Shown here in pieces: positions 1 through 15,107 of a stretch of DNA of 64,000 nucleotides. Under the pieces are notes generated by a model. That model searched no databases. It was given only the letters and a program-made list of their open reading frames with translations, and was not told the origin of the DNA. The stretch covers positions 25,653,058-25,717,057 of the forward strand of contig CM049310.1 in assembly GCA_026874595.1 (NCBI GenBank), written 5' to 3'. The position numbers were made by a program, and so were the translations under genes. Numbering within the stretch: the stretch's first letter is position 1; each line of letters begins with the position of its first letter. The stretch comes from Sipunculus nudus. Taxonomy: Eukaryota; Annelida; Sipuncula; Golfingiida; Sipunculidae.

Positions 1-587
1 TTACCTTAGTGGGTTATTTGCAGGTATATATAGATTTACAAAATTATGGCTTGTAGGACTGTTGCTGGTTATTAAAGTTTTTTTTTCAGCTTTTAAATTA
101 TTTCAGGATAAAAATTGAATAAGATTTAACTGAAGAAATATAGAAATTCCAGTGCATCAACCTTAAATCATCCATTTGTTTCAGAAATGACCCTTCTTTC
201 TGGCTATATACTGAACATGAATAGTAATATATATTTAAATTTATTGATAATGGAATTATCATTCCAGAGTCGTAACATTGCATTGTGAATTATGAGCTAG
301 TGTCATGTTCACCTAGTTATAGTTTTTATTTTAACATATCTGTGCTTATTATCAGAAAGAGCATCTGTTTCCGATTGATTGGAAATAAGTGTGAAAGATG
401 AAAATTGCATGGACTTGGAAATGCATTGTTTAAATTCCCAGATCAACCTTTAAATGAACAAGGCAAGGAATAATCTAATCATAAATTGTCACCAAGACAT
501 TAGAGCAAAACTATGAGACTAATGAGATTTCATTAGAAGTTTGAAGTTCTGGCGGGATGTAATCAGGGATCCTCCACCCTTTAGTTC
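1..587. other. AT-rich sequence, no gene recognised
   Basis: Only short chance reading frames are present. I see no splice-bounded exon, RNA gene or clear repeat here. Confidence 0.5.
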
Positions 588-805
588 ATGCCTCAACCAC
601 TACGACCCCTCAATACTACGACCCCTTAACCACTACAACAACTTAACCTCTACGATGCCTTAACCACTACGAGGCCTTAACCACTAAAATGTCTTAACCA
701 CTATGATGCCTTAACCACTAATACCCCTCAATCATACCAAGTCTTAACCACTACTACCCCTAACCCACTGCAACACCTTAACTACTACGATGCTTTAACC
801 ATTAC
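588..805 (+). repeat. minisatellite, 17-20 bp unit
   Basis: About a dozen imperfect tandem copies of a unit close to CCTTAACCACTACGATG run head to tail. Units differ by substitutions (ACGACCCCT, ACGAGGCCT, ATGATGCCT) and small indels, so the array is old or gene-converted. No coding frame is kept through it. Confidence 0.85.
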
Positions 806-1004
806 ACCATGTTCTGACCCAATCAGCAGCAGCTATATGTCTCAATCACTTGTAACTGTGTTTATTTACAGAATTCCTTCCTGATGAGTGTGAATCGTCA
901 CTTTAAGCGAGGTGTCCCTTCATCCCCTGCTTCATCAGATCACATGACACAAGATAAACCCGCCCTCGTCAGATCTCAGATGAGCGTATCTTTCACCGGC
1001 ACAG

Positions 1005-1150
1005 GACTAGACCAGTCTTACTTCAAACTTATTGATGTGTTCGTCAAACAGGTTCTCAGATGACCAGATGGTTACAGCAGCACCCAACTGGACCAGGCTT
1101 ACTTTAAACTTGTTCACCTGTTGGTCAAGCAGGTGCTTCGTTAACCAGCA
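1005..1150. repeat. two-copy tandem duplication, ~81 bp
   Basis: The segment beginning ACCAGTCTTACTTCAAACTT near 1011 recurs diverged as ACCAGGCTTACTTTAAACTT near 1092. The minus strand is open across both copies and encodes two similar stretches (NKFKVSLV and NKFEVRLV), but I recognise no domain and do not call a gene. Confidence 0.6.
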
Positions 1151-1856
1151 GGACACAGAAACATAAAATCTATAATCAGTGTTGTAGGAATTCATATTGA
1201 TACCAGATAAACATAACTGCTTCACTCCTGCCAATTACAAAGGATACAAAATCAGTTTCATGATGCCTACGTGCAAAACTGGTTTTGGCAGGCTCCTGCT
1301 GATAACAAGTATAAGCTTAACAAGTGTGCACATTATAAATGTTGCATCAACAGTCTGTCTATTCCACTGTTTCATGAAATTGTTACTGGGCTCTGTTCCC
1401 AGTGAACAGTACAGAATGTACAGTCATTGTTGGAGTAAATGTCTTTGAGAATCGAAACGAGGCAGACATTTCAAAGAAAAAATTATGTATGGCTCAACCC
1501 AGATATTTTCTATTTTGAATTATGATATTTAATAAAATATGGAATACACTGAATGTTCCAACAGATTGTAAAAGTGTCTGTGGCTTTCTCATGATTGTGT
1601 TAAGAGTGTTATCTTCTAGGATGGCAGGTGCCATCCACCACTACAGATTGTCAGTGAGATGTCAAATGGTTGAGAAAAAATGCAATAAAAGTAATTTTGC
1701 TCAGGGTCAATGTTCTGATTCTGTTGTACACAATGACTATCATACACATTACATTTGCATGGACATAACCATCATGCAAAATCTTCCTGATGATCATTTT
1801 AATATAAAGTTAGCAATAACATAAAAACAAATTCACCGTATAAGAATCAATGCTGC
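1151..1856. other. no gene recognised
   Basis: Short frames at 1197-1448 and 1522-1824 on the plus strand have no recognisable domain, no splice context and ordinary AT-rich composition. I treat them as chance frames. Confidence 0.4.
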
Positions 1857-4846
<2,990 letters not shown>

Positions 4847-4861
4847 AAAACAAATTTAGTT
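4847..4861. repeat. left target-site duplication of the LINE
   Basis: AAAACAAATTTAGTT here is identical to 11375-11389. The two copies bracket the LINE and the Helitron nested in its tail. Fifteen bases fits target-primed reverse transcription. Confidence 0.85.
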
Positions 4862-6946
4862 TTTTTATGCCCCCGCCACAAAGTGGCCGGGTCAATAGTT
4901 TTACCCATGTCCGTCATTCCGTCATTCTGTCATTCCGTCATTCCGTCATTCCGAAATCAAACAGTTGTACGAATTTTTTTTCGCAATGCCTGCAGATATT
5001 GGCCTGATTTTTGGTGTGTGGGCAGATAATGACCAGTTACAGATCGAGTTTGCATTTCATCCTGGTTGACCTATTTTTGACCGTTTTACGGCTCCAAAAC
5101 TTAGAAAATTTCATGAAAAATAGAAATTTTCATGACAAATACACATGTACGAACTTTTTTTCACAATGCCTGCAGATATTGGCCTGATTTTTGGTGTGTG
5201 GGCAGATAATGACCAGTTACAGATCGAGTTCGTGTTTCGTCTCGGTTGACCTACTTTTGACTGTTTTACGGCTCCTAAACATAGAAAAATTCATGAAAAA
5301 TAGAAATTTTCATGACAAATACACATGTACGGACTTTTTTTTGCAATGCCTGTAGATATTTGCCTGATTTTTGGTGTGTGGGCAGATAATGACCAGTTAC
5401 AGATCAAGTTCGTGTTTCGTCCCCGTTGACCTATTTTTGACCGTTTTACGGCTCCTAAACTTAGAAAAATTCATGACAAATAGAAATTTTCATGACAATT
5501 ATACACATGTACAGACTTTTTCGCAATGCCTGCAGATATTGGCCTGATTTTTTAAGGGTGGGCAGATATAGACCAGTTACAGATCGAGTTCGCGTTTCGT
5601 CCAGGTTGACCTACTTTTTACCGTTTTACGGCTCCTAACCTTAGAAAATTTCAAGAAAAATAGAAATTTTCATGACAAATACACATGTACGGACTTTTTT
5701 TCGCAATGCCTGCAGTTATTGGCCTGATTTTTGGCGTGTGGGCAGATAATGACCAGTTACAGATCGAGTTTGCGTTTCGTCCTGGTTGACCTACTTTTGA
5801 CCGTTTTACGGCTCCTAAACTTAGAAAAATTCATGAAAAATAGAAATTTTCATGACAAATACAAATGTACGGCCGTTTTAAGCCCTTTGCTCATAGGCTG
5901 ATGGGCTATTGTCGTCACCCAAACTGTCCGTCTGTCCGTCCATACATCTGTCTGTCTGGTGTCTGTCCGTCCGTCCATTCCGCGTCTGTTAACTTTTACC
6001 TTGTGAGCGGGATATCTCTAAAAGGATTCACTGTTGAAATTTTATTTCATCAGTCAAGATGTATGTCGATAAAATCTCAGTCCAGTTCAAAGATGGGTGA
6101 CCTTGACCCATTTTTCTACATTTTAGAGCTGATTATAGAAAAACACTCAGAAGTTTATATCTCAGGAACCATTGTGTGGATTTTCACAAAACTTACTATG
6201 ATCTTTGGGACTGATGGTCTGTATGTGCTGCACAATTTCGGTGGCGCCACCAGCAATTTCTGATTTTTTAATGAAATTTTATCGGATTTTTTCAATTTTG
6301 GCCTTTTGTGCAGGATATCTCCAAAGGTATTCAACACAGGAACTTCATTTCTTCAGTGCTATTGCATTATATTTACAAAATCTTGGTCAAGTTCAAAGAT
6401 GGGTGATCTTGACCTACTTTTCAAGGTTACAGAGCTTAGTATAGAAAAAAATTTAGGAGCTTATTTCTCAGGAAGCATTTGGTGGATTGTTATGAAACAT
6501 GGTATATACCTCTCCAATTGAAATTTATGAATGATAATCAACTTTTGCTAATATTCTAGTTTTGCAATGCAATGCTTACAGATACTGGCCTAATGTTTGG
6601 TCTGTGGGCGCATAATGACCACTTACAGATCGAGTTCGCGTTTTGTCCCAGTTAACCTATTTTTCACCATATGACAGATCCTGAACATAGAAAATTTCAT
6701 GAAAGACAGAAATTTTCATGATAAATGCACATATATGGACTTTTTTTCACAATGCCTGCATATACTGGCCTGATTTTTGGTGTGTTGCTTGATAATGACC
6801 CTTTACAGATCGAGTGTGCATTTTGCCCTTGTTTACCTACTTTTGACCATACAACACCTCCTGAACTTAAAAAATTTTACAAAATTTAACAAATGTTCCT
6901 AATTTGCCCCAGGCGGGGGCATTCGTGTCGTTCCGACACATCTAGT
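4862..6946 (+). mobile_element. non-autonomous Helitron/Helentron-like element, copy 1
   Basis: The element opens in a T run followed by ATGCCCCCGCCACAAAGTGGC and closes with GGCGGGGGCATTCG, a hairpin (GTGTCG-TTC-CGACAC) and the terminal CTAGT at 6942-6946. A hairpin just before CTRRT is the Helitron 3' signature, and an internal tandem core is typical of Helentron-associated elements. It has five 180-bp units, a GTCCGTC-rich block and no Rep/helicase frame, so it must be mobilised in trans. It lies inside the oligo(T) strand of the LINE tail, so it inserted later than the LINE. A second copy is at 47205-48946. The 5' boundary is uncertain within the T run. Confidence 0.8.
4970..5870 (+). repeat. 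internal 180-bp tandem repeats of the Helitron-like element
   Basis: Five head-to-tail units recur with 180-bp spacing (CAATGCCTG near 4985, 5165, 5345, 5524 and 5704). Reading frames through them are chance products of the repeat. Confidence 0.9.
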
Positions 6947-7201
6947 TTTTTTTTTTTTTTTTTTTTTTTTTCAAAACACCAGTTATTGCAAAAACATATG
7001 GCAATATGTATCAGTAATCCTCAGCATCAGAGAACTCATACATATGATCATGATTTTACAAAGACTCCCATCAGGGTTACCACATGATGAGGGTAAGCAG
7101 GGTGGTTTGTTAATAGACATTAAGTTTTTGGTGACATCACTATATTCTCCAGTTTTTAAATCTCCGGCAGGTAGAGATAGACAAAAAAACCTTATTCCTT
7201 C

Positions 7202-9764
7202 CTAACTTTTTATGGCTGTAATGAAATACTTTAATTTCTCGATATAATTACTTTTTCTAACATACTTAGTTTCTTGTAAACATTCAAACACTACAAAGTT
7301 CCTCAGCAACCGTTCACAGTATTTTTCTCCTTTCATTTTACATCTTGTTTTGTATTTGTATAGAGCACATGCCAAGAAAGACATTCATTTCTATAAAATC
7401 TGTGTAGTCATTCCCATATTGATATCCAAACAAAATCAATCTCCATTCAAGTCTACATTCAAATTTTTTTTCAAATAAATTCCACAGAAATTTAGTAGGC
7501 CTACAACTATATAAGTAATGTTGGATATCTTCCTCTAGCTTACAAAGTGAACAGAGAGGTGAAATGGTTCTATCATTTCTACTTAACATACTGTTTGTTA
7601 GAATCAAATTATGTATTAATCGGTAATTAAATTCGGATATTCTACTTATTTGTTGATGCTTTATTTTTTTCTTATATAGGGCCTTGAAATCAAACCCAAT
7701 CATATTGTATTTCCTTTTCCAATATGTTGCAGAAACAGGCTCTTGAAATTTTTGCTTTATTAATTTTGAATAAAATAATTTACACTTAAGTTCTGATAAG
7801 CTATACATCTGACCATCTATCTGGAAATACCAGTCTCTCTGGTTCTTTTTAACATGGCCACCAATAAGGTCATTTTTATAGATGGATTCATATCTTTTTA
7901 TCGTACCTTTTATAACCATATATTCACATAACCAGTTTCTCTTACATTTAAGACGCTTATAAATTAATTCTTCAGAAACAAAATTTACTGTTTCCGAAAT
8001 GAAATCTACAAGCTTCAGTTACATCCATCACATATCGACAATTGGCCCCAATATACCTGCCTTTGATATAGGCAGTCTGCGTTTGAATTATTATACTTGA
8101 CAGCACTTTCTGGAGTCTGTTCGCTAAGACAAATGCTATTATTTTATAGTCGGTATCTGTTAAACTTATAGGTCTATAATTTTTTAACAACTTTTAATCC
8201 CCCTTTTTAAATATCAAAGTTAATACCGCTTTTTTCATGGAATGTCCCATTTTCCCATTTTCAAAAATTTCTGTGATCATTTCAATAAAGAAACATTTAA
8301 GTTTCCCCAAAACTTACGGTAAAATTCTATAGGTATTCCGTCTAATCCTGGACTCTTATTTACTTTTATTTCTTTTAAAACCCTTTCACATTCTTCAATC
8401 GAAATGTCTCCATCACAACTATTCTGCTCATCTTGAGATAGGTGGCGCTTCACTGGGTTTGCCTTTAAGTAGTTATTACATAATTCATCAGAAATACAGT
8501 CATCCTTATACAAGTCCCCATAAAAGTTTGCAATTTCTTTTAAAATATCATCATCAGTTTCAATAGTGTTTCCATTATTATTTAAAGTTCTAATGTAATT
8601 TAATGATTGTGTCTCGGATTCTAATCTTAAAAAGTATTTTGAGCCTTTCTCTCCCTCATCATACCATTTAATCCTCGACCTTATTCGCGAACCAATAGCC
8701 TTTTCTTCATATATTTGATCAATCTTTCTATCAAGAATTTCCTTTTCTTCAGCATTTTCTACTCCTCGTGTCTCTAAATACTTTCTCCTCTCTTCCAATA
8801 TTTTTAATTTTGATTTATATCGTTTGCTCCTTTCTCTACCATAATGCATGGATATGCTCTTAATTTGCTGCTTAAGTTTCTCCCATAATCGCACTTTCGA
8901 TGTTACAGTATTAAGTTTACTTTTCTCTTTTATTAATAAATTCTCAATTTTCTGACAATATTCATAATCATTCAGAAACTGTGTATTTAGTTTCCAATAG
9001 TTTGGCCCCCTTTTATTTCCGTTTAACTGAAACTTAACTAACACTGCTTTGTGGTCCGAAATACTATGGACACGACTATTTGCGACCAGGTATCTAGAAC
9101 CATATGAAATAAAATTACTTTTCATAGTACTACTAAGAAAAATATAATCTAGTCTACTGCTGTATTCATTTTTGATATAAGTATAATCTTCAATATCTTC
9201 AGTTTTGACCAATAAAGCATCTTTTAAAGTTAAACCAGAAATAATCTCTTTCAAGGTCGAAACACTCTTATCAGATCTTGCATATTTGCTTTTCCTGTCA
9301 CATTTTCGCAGACAACAGTTAAAGTCTCCACCCATAATCAGGTTATACTCGTTCATGGTATTCTCGATAATAAAGTTACAGAGATATTTAAAAAAAGAAA
9401 TCCTATGAGATTCCTCTACAGGTGCATAAGCAGAGACTACACATAAATATGTTCCGTCAAACTCAAAGTTTACCATTACAATTCTTCCTTCTTTATCACA
9501 TTTATGACTTATAATTGTTCCAGCGAACTCCCGATGAAACAATATTGCTACACCACAAGAATGTGAACTTGAAGCATAAGAATGGTATATTTTACCTTTC
9601 CAACTGGCATTTATAAAAGGCTCATTTTTTGATACACAATATGTTTCCTGTAAACAGGTAATCAAAATATTATGCTTATCTAGCCAAGTGTATAGTTTTT
9701 TCCTCCTAATGTAGTTATTCATACCTCTAACGTTAAAGGTAACAATGTTATAGCTATTCAACAT
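7202..9764 (-). pseudogene. LINE ORF2: APE endonuclease + reverse transcriptase, broken
   Basis: The first 495 codons (9764-8277) encode the endonuclease with FNVRG, LQETY, SAYAP, GGDFN, SRLDYIF and a final SDH, then a linker and the start of RT (KSPGLDGIPIEFYRKFW). The frame is lost near 8280. RT continues in another frame, with a TAA after FKKGD, as LKNYRPISLTDTDYKIIA (8190-8020). It then jumps to the C-terminal region, so the palm segment with the catalytic Y/F-x-D-D is deleted. Residues 7919-7390 hold the connection and CSLCKLEEDIQHYLYSC zinc motif, and another frameshift near 7380 separates the last ~60 codons (7384-7202). Endonuclease residues look intact; polymerase activity cannot be. 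Confidence 0.9.
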
Positions 9765-9767
9765 TTA

Positions 9768-11043
9768 TTAGGCAGTGTTTGTTTTTTTCAGATAATCTCT
9801 CAAGCTTCGTGTCGGCCTTGCAGTTGTGCTTCCTTCAGCACTCATCCCCTGTGAAGATGTTCCCTTTCTACTCCGACTCTGCGATCTATTTCCTTTCTTC
9901 CTCTTTTTCTTCTCCTCTGATTCATCATCGACTGTATCTGTAAAATTTTCCATGTCATCGTCTTCATTTTCAGCAGCGAACAACTCGGTTCGGATCGACA
10001 TCAAGATGTTCCCGTAATGATTCTGACCTGGCCATAGCTCTGGTCTGGTGTGTTTTGTGAGCTCAAAGCTTAGACCTGATCCTAAAGTCATATCCCATAG
10101 AACAGGATAAACCAAAGTCTTATCTCCTGACTCCAGTAACCTATTTTTCATTGTTTCACTCTGCTTGCTTTTACTCTGCAGTATTTCTGTCATAACCTGA
10201 ACCTGCTGAGCATTCCAATCAGGCACTTCCTCGATGTCCCTGCTTATTTGTTTAGCTTCCATCGGAGTACCCGCATCTTTAATCTTTCCCGCAAGGTCCA
10301 GTCTACCTGCACGGACAGCTTTAGTGTACTGGAAAGCCTGTTCCACTGAATTAAAAACAAGTCCAAAAACGTTGAAGTCTTCAGAATGAAAATTGGATAT
10401 GCTACATTTGGTCCCAATCACTAAATCAATGCTCCCTCTTTGATCTACATACTCATCACAATCATCTGAGCCAGCAGCGTGGCCGGTTTTTTTACACACA
10501 GCGCAGACTTGTTCCTCCTCACAGTCCTGAGACCAGTGACCCGATTTCTGGCACCTGTTACAGACCGGCTGACGCTGCTGCATTGGCTGTCCCTGGTGAA
10601 AAATCCTACATGATCGCCCCCCACAACTAACTTTTCGTGGGAGGGGGTTCTCTTTCAACCCTTCAGCTAATGCGTACACGTATCTGTACCCATTTTTTAG
10701 AGATGTAAGCTGGCCTTTGTCATCTCTAATATGACTATACCGAATGTCACAGGTTAGTTTGACATTCAGGTTTTCCAACATTTTTTGTATCTCTTCATTA
10801 CTGTAAGACAATGGAATGTCTTTGACGGTAATTTTTACAGTTTGTATCTTGGGATCATGATTTCTCGTGGACAAAAGGGTTTTTGTCATGAACTGGCACT
10901 GACTGATTACCCAAAGTAATCCCATTTGACAGTAGGTGAACTCTTGCCTCGTCCGTTTTCAGATAGATCCGCCATAGAGAATCAATCACCTGACACCCCT
11001 CAATGTCCTCTAAATCGACAGCCCTGGCCACGGCCATGGACAT
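9768..11043 (-). pseudogene. LINE ORF1: RRM-like + CCHC + NADAR-like domain, one frameshift
   Basis: The first ~58 codons (from ATG 11043) run in a different frame from the rest, with the shift near 10860-10890. The main frame (10925-9768) has, in order, an RRM-like segment (residues ~27-112), two zinc knuckles (CNRCQKSGHWSQDC and CAVCKKTGH...C, residues ~122-156), a NADAR/YbiA-like domain (~164-316) and a basic KKKRKKGNRSQSRSRK tail. The NADAR match rests on SISNF, then G-x-x-F-x-S-x-E-Q-x-x-Q-Y-x-K-A, ESGD and PGQNHYGNILMSIR. RRM and CCHC are normal for LINE ORF1 nucleic-acid chaperones; a NADAR domain is not. The frame ends TAA-TAA and the ORF2 ATG follows at once. Confidence 0.82.
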
Positions 11044-11374
11044 TGTGTACGGGGTAATTCTGCTTTGGTCCCTGAGAACAATGTCTCCTTGATTCTAAAA
11101 CACAGGTAACACAGGTGAAATCGTGTTCTCCGTGGACATTTTGGCGGTAGTTTCAAGTACACCTCAAAATGTTTAATATCAAACACCAAATTTTTCTGTG
11201 AATATGTGACTTTTTCCCCGAAGAATAACGTTGGGTATTTTTGTTAACACATCTACTCACGGTCTGCAGAAGTTTCTGTAAGTACTGCAAGGAAATCCTG
11301 CCTTAATTGGTCAAAAAAGGCGAGAGCTCAAAGGATCAACTGCTGTTTACTTTGGCTGACACCACGTGACCATC

Positions 11375-11389
11375 AAAACAAATTTAGTT
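11375..11389. repeat. right target-site duplication of the LINE
   Basis: AAAACAAATTTAGTT, identical to 4847-4861, marks the 5' end of the LINE. Confidence 0.85.
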
Positions 11390-11691
11390 GCCCAACTAAC
11401 AACTATTTTTGCCATCTGTTCATCTGCCTAGGGATAAAATCACTCGTACCTCAGAAGTGATTTGACTTATCCAACTGAAATATTGCATATATATGTATAC
11501 ATCTTGGAAAGATTCTCTTTCAAATAACAGATGGGGCCACCTACAATAATGTTTACGTGGCAGACATCCATGCTAATATGCAACACATCTCACTCTATTT
11601 CCCTGTGCCACTCAATCCATGCTCACTTTTCCCGTCCTACTCTGATTTCGGCAGATACACAAAGTCGCTTGTCGACTACCCGTATTCTAGT
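11390..11691 (+). repeat. 3' part of a Helitron-like dispersed element, ending in CTAGT
   Basis: One diverged 278-bp-type unit is followed by GCTAATATGCAACAC ... CAGATACACAAAGTCGCTTGTCGACT ... ATTCTAGT. AGTCG-CTTGT-CGACT can form a small hairpin just before CTAGT, so this may be the 3' end of a second Helitron-like family. The same tail at 3545-3640 is cut off by TA repeats. Confidence 0.55.
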
Positions 11692-12640
11692 TAAACATTT
11701 TGATACAAAACCTCCAGTATTAAGATTAAGATCTAGTTGAAACATATTCTTGCCTCAGGAGAACAGGACATTAAGTGATCAACTCCGTCTGTCCATCATC
11801 TCTCTGTTATCATTTAATAAATAATTATAAACTTTATTCCTCTAAGTTTTCTATAAGCACTTTTGAAATAACATTCATATGCTGTATGTATATTGATTTA
11901 AGCTGTTAAAGTCTGAAAGTTGAAAGCAACTCATATTCAGATTTGTAATATTGCAAATGTATACAATTTATAAACTTTAAAACATTTTGAAAAATTAAAA
12001 AAAATAAAATCTAATTGAAACTATATATTATTTTATGCCTCAACTTTGTTTGTCTACCAGTCTTGTCTGTCCATTTTAAAATATTAAGTAATTTTGAATA
12101 AACATTAAATAGATATATTGCAACTGTTAACATTTTATAAGATAAATATATGTTATAATTTATTATAAAACAAGATTGATCTAATTGAACAAATGTGTAA
12201 ACTGCTGAACTGTCATTAATTTATCAAAGAGCCAACCAGTGATCATGGAAATAATATAGATCTTATGTTCACAAACTCCTCACATGATTCAGTTTCAACA
12301 TTAGGAAATACATTGTCAGGTCACAAAATATTATTTGCAACATATACTTACTCATTATATCAACCAACCATGTCCTATATTACCTCTTCCTCTCAGACTT
12401 TATCCCCATTTGATATTATTTTAGATTTTTACCTTCAAAGTCAACTTTAGCTGAGCACAATGACCCATGGTTCCCTTGTTTTCTATAAGCTCTTCCCATT
12501 GAATTTTAATATCATGCACACATATAGATTTAAGGTGAATGTACATTGCTCTTAATATGACCATTTTATTGAAGTTTTAAACAGGTATATAAGTGAAACA
12601 GGTATATATCACCTGAAATAAGGTGAGTGTGACCTATATT
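11692..12640 (+). repeat. AT-rich sequence ending in a dispersed-element 3' terminus
   Basis: Only the end (TTTAGCTGAGCACAATGACCC, then CATGGTTCCCTTGTTTT, 12447-12486) is recognisable: it matches the right end of the element at 14850-14890. The rest is AT-rich with no gene seen. Confidence 0.45.
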
Positions 12641-14890
12641 TTTAGCTCAGCTGACTGTAAGTCATCTGAGCTATAGTCGTAGTCCATTGTCCGTCGTCTG
12701 TCCATCCGTCCGTCCGTCCATAGATGCCGCACGTTTTGAAACCGTAAGACCTAGGAATCCAAAATTCGGCATAATGTTAGATGTCCCCAAGATCTCCTAC
12801 CAAGCCGAAAACTGGGTCTTTGTGACTTTGTTTGAGAAATTAAGGAAAAAACCTCAATTTTTTATTAAAAACCTATTTTCACACTTCAGGACTGCCTAAT
12901 ATCGAAACCACTCATCTGTTTTTCCTCATATTTACCATAAATATTCCTCTATATAGTTCCTATGTACATGCCAGAAATTAGGTCTGTATTATATAATTTA
13001 AAAAAGTTATGGGCCCAAACATAATGCATTTTGTAAAAAATCAGGAAAGATATTTGATCACTTAACACATAACATGTTAAAGCTATGGACTTTTTTCCCA
13101 GTAATATAACTTAAATTAATCAAAATTAAATTGTATACCCAAAATTAGATCAAAATCTTTTAAATTTTTAAAAATATTAGCAAAAATAAAAAATAGGTAC
13201 CTTAAATTTTGCCCAACTTTGACCATGGTACGTTTTTCTCCTGTAAGTACTGTTGATCTAATTTTCACAGCATGTACAAATAAGGATTTAATCTGGACTT
13301 TTTTTCCAGTAATATATGTTTAATTAATCAAAATTAAATTGTATACCCAAAATTAGATCAAAATCTGTTAATTTTTTTAAATATTAGCAAAAATAAAAAA
13401 TTGGTACCTTAAATTTTGCCTATATTTGACCATGGCACGTTTTTTTCTTATAAGTACATTTGATTTAATTTTCACAGCCAGTTTACATATGGATTAAATC
13501 TGATGAATTTTGAATTTGAAAGTATAAGCTTAAAAAATAGTCTAGTTATTGAAGTTTTTTAGAAGCCTTAATGCATTTGTATTTTCTAGCATCATGACCC
13601 TACTTTAGTTTACCTGCTAATCCAACAATTGGCATAATGTTAGATGTTATTGTAAATATTCATATTCTTCCATACATTTTCTATGTACATACCAAAATTT
13701 AGGTCAGTATTGCATAATTTGTTGAAATTATAGGCCCAAACATAATGCACCTTGTAAAAAATCAAGATTTATATTTACTCACTTAACATAAGAATGGCTG
13801 AGACTTTTTTTCAGGAATATAACATCATTTAATCAAGATTCAATTGTATAGGGAAAATAAGATCTGAAATTTGCAATTTTTTTAAGTTATAATTTGAAAA
13901 ATAAAAGCTGCAAAATTAGGCTAGTTATTGAATTTGTTTTGAGGCTTTGTTGTATTCCCTTATATTGTCAAGCAGTCCACTGAGGTCACTGTAGGTCATT
14001 CAGTGCAACTCTCTGTGCTCCCCAGGCTGTTAGGTAATCCCATCACTCCGGGTAAGCCCTCTCTCTTGTTGAGCTTGATCAGGCTGCCAGCATAAATACC
14101 ACAGGGAGCCTTTCTCCCCCCCCCCCCCCCCCCCACTCCATTCTGTTGACAGACCTGTACTTTAAACAAGATGAATCTTATAATTTCACATTTTTTCAGC
14201 GATGAACAGTAAGAACAGAGACCCTGACCCACCGCTTCGATACACAGGACTAATATACAAGACAAGGCTTATAATTTTAATGTTAAAAAAATTCTTTTTG
14301 TTGAGACTTGGACAATTTTGTTTATTATTTAAGAAAAAAATGTTCAGGAATTTAATCCTAATATTCAAATATGGTAAAATATTAGGACCTAATGTAAGTG
14401 CTAACTGACAATATTTAAGAAGATATAAATACTTTGTAGCATTTCATTCATATCTCTTAAAGTTGGTGGGGCCTAGGTGTGAATAACACTGTTAAACCTA
14501 GTTTTTAAAATTAGGAATATTGGTAAAACTATGTGGGATTAATTTTTAACTCATATGGCCATATATTTAACTTTTGAAAACTTAGTTACCTTCACACATT
14601 ATTTGCTTATGAAATGGAACTTTTATATGACACTTACCGTAGGCCCATTTTTTCCCTTGGTGCATCACTAAATGGTTTCAGGCTAAAGGTTTCATTTATT
14701 ACACAGTCCATATTCTTTAGCTCATGTCCATTATTCTATAATTTACAGAGTTTCATTTAAGCCGGGCCATTTTCTGTTAGCTTTTCAAATGGTAATATAC
14801 ACGGAAAAACCATAAGAAATAAAAATATTTTGCAGTTACTAATATTTTCCAAAATTCAGCTGAGCGACGTGACCCATGGGTCCCTTGTTT
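12641..14890 (+). repeat. full-length dispersed element, TTTAGCTCAGCTGAC family
   Basis: Left end TTTAGCTCAGCTGACTGTAA and right end CAGCTGAGCGACGTGACCC ... TCCCTTGTTT are both present, with the core CTCAGCTGA inverted at the two ends. The interior has a CCGTCCGTCC block, two ~200-bp tandem units (about 13095-13500, sharing CAAAATTAAATTGTATACCC) and a C run at 14116-14134. No coding capacity is seen, so it is non-autonomous or ancient. Confidence 0.65.
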
Positions 14891-15107
14891 AATTAACGTT
14901 TGAGTCAAATATTTGACAATACAACATTATTTCGGGTCACCATGCCCCCGGACTCGTATAGACTTTTGGAATCATAATCGTGTAAACGACATAATGACGT
15001 GTAAATAGAACCTGCTTCCTTGTCCTCTCCTTGTATAATATTTGCCCATGACGGGAGTCATTCCCAGCCGGAGACAGCGAAAATAAAGTACTACACCTTG
15101 CATCGTG

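Larger units (their letters stand above)
6947..11374 (-). mobile_element. LINE (non-LTR retrotransposon, L1/Tx1-like), degenerate
   Basis: Read from the minus strand this has a short 5' leader (11374-11044), ORF1 (11043-9768), ORF2 (9764-7202), a 3' UTR and a poly(A) tail seen as about 25 T at 6947-6971. The same 15-bp sequence lies on both outer flanks. ORF2 has an N-terminal APE-type endonuclease, an RT with the N-Y-R-P-I-S-L-T block and a C-terminal C-x2-C-x7-H-x4-C motif, the layout of L1/Tx1-like LINEs. ORF1 is unusual in carrying a NADAR-like domain. Several frameshifts, a stop and an RT deletion make it inactive. Confidence 0.9.

Noticed and set aside
588-805. CRISPR-like array
   Set aside because: Units are contiguous with no unique spacers; this is a eukaryotic minisatellite. 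The other arrays were rejected as CRISPR for the same reason.
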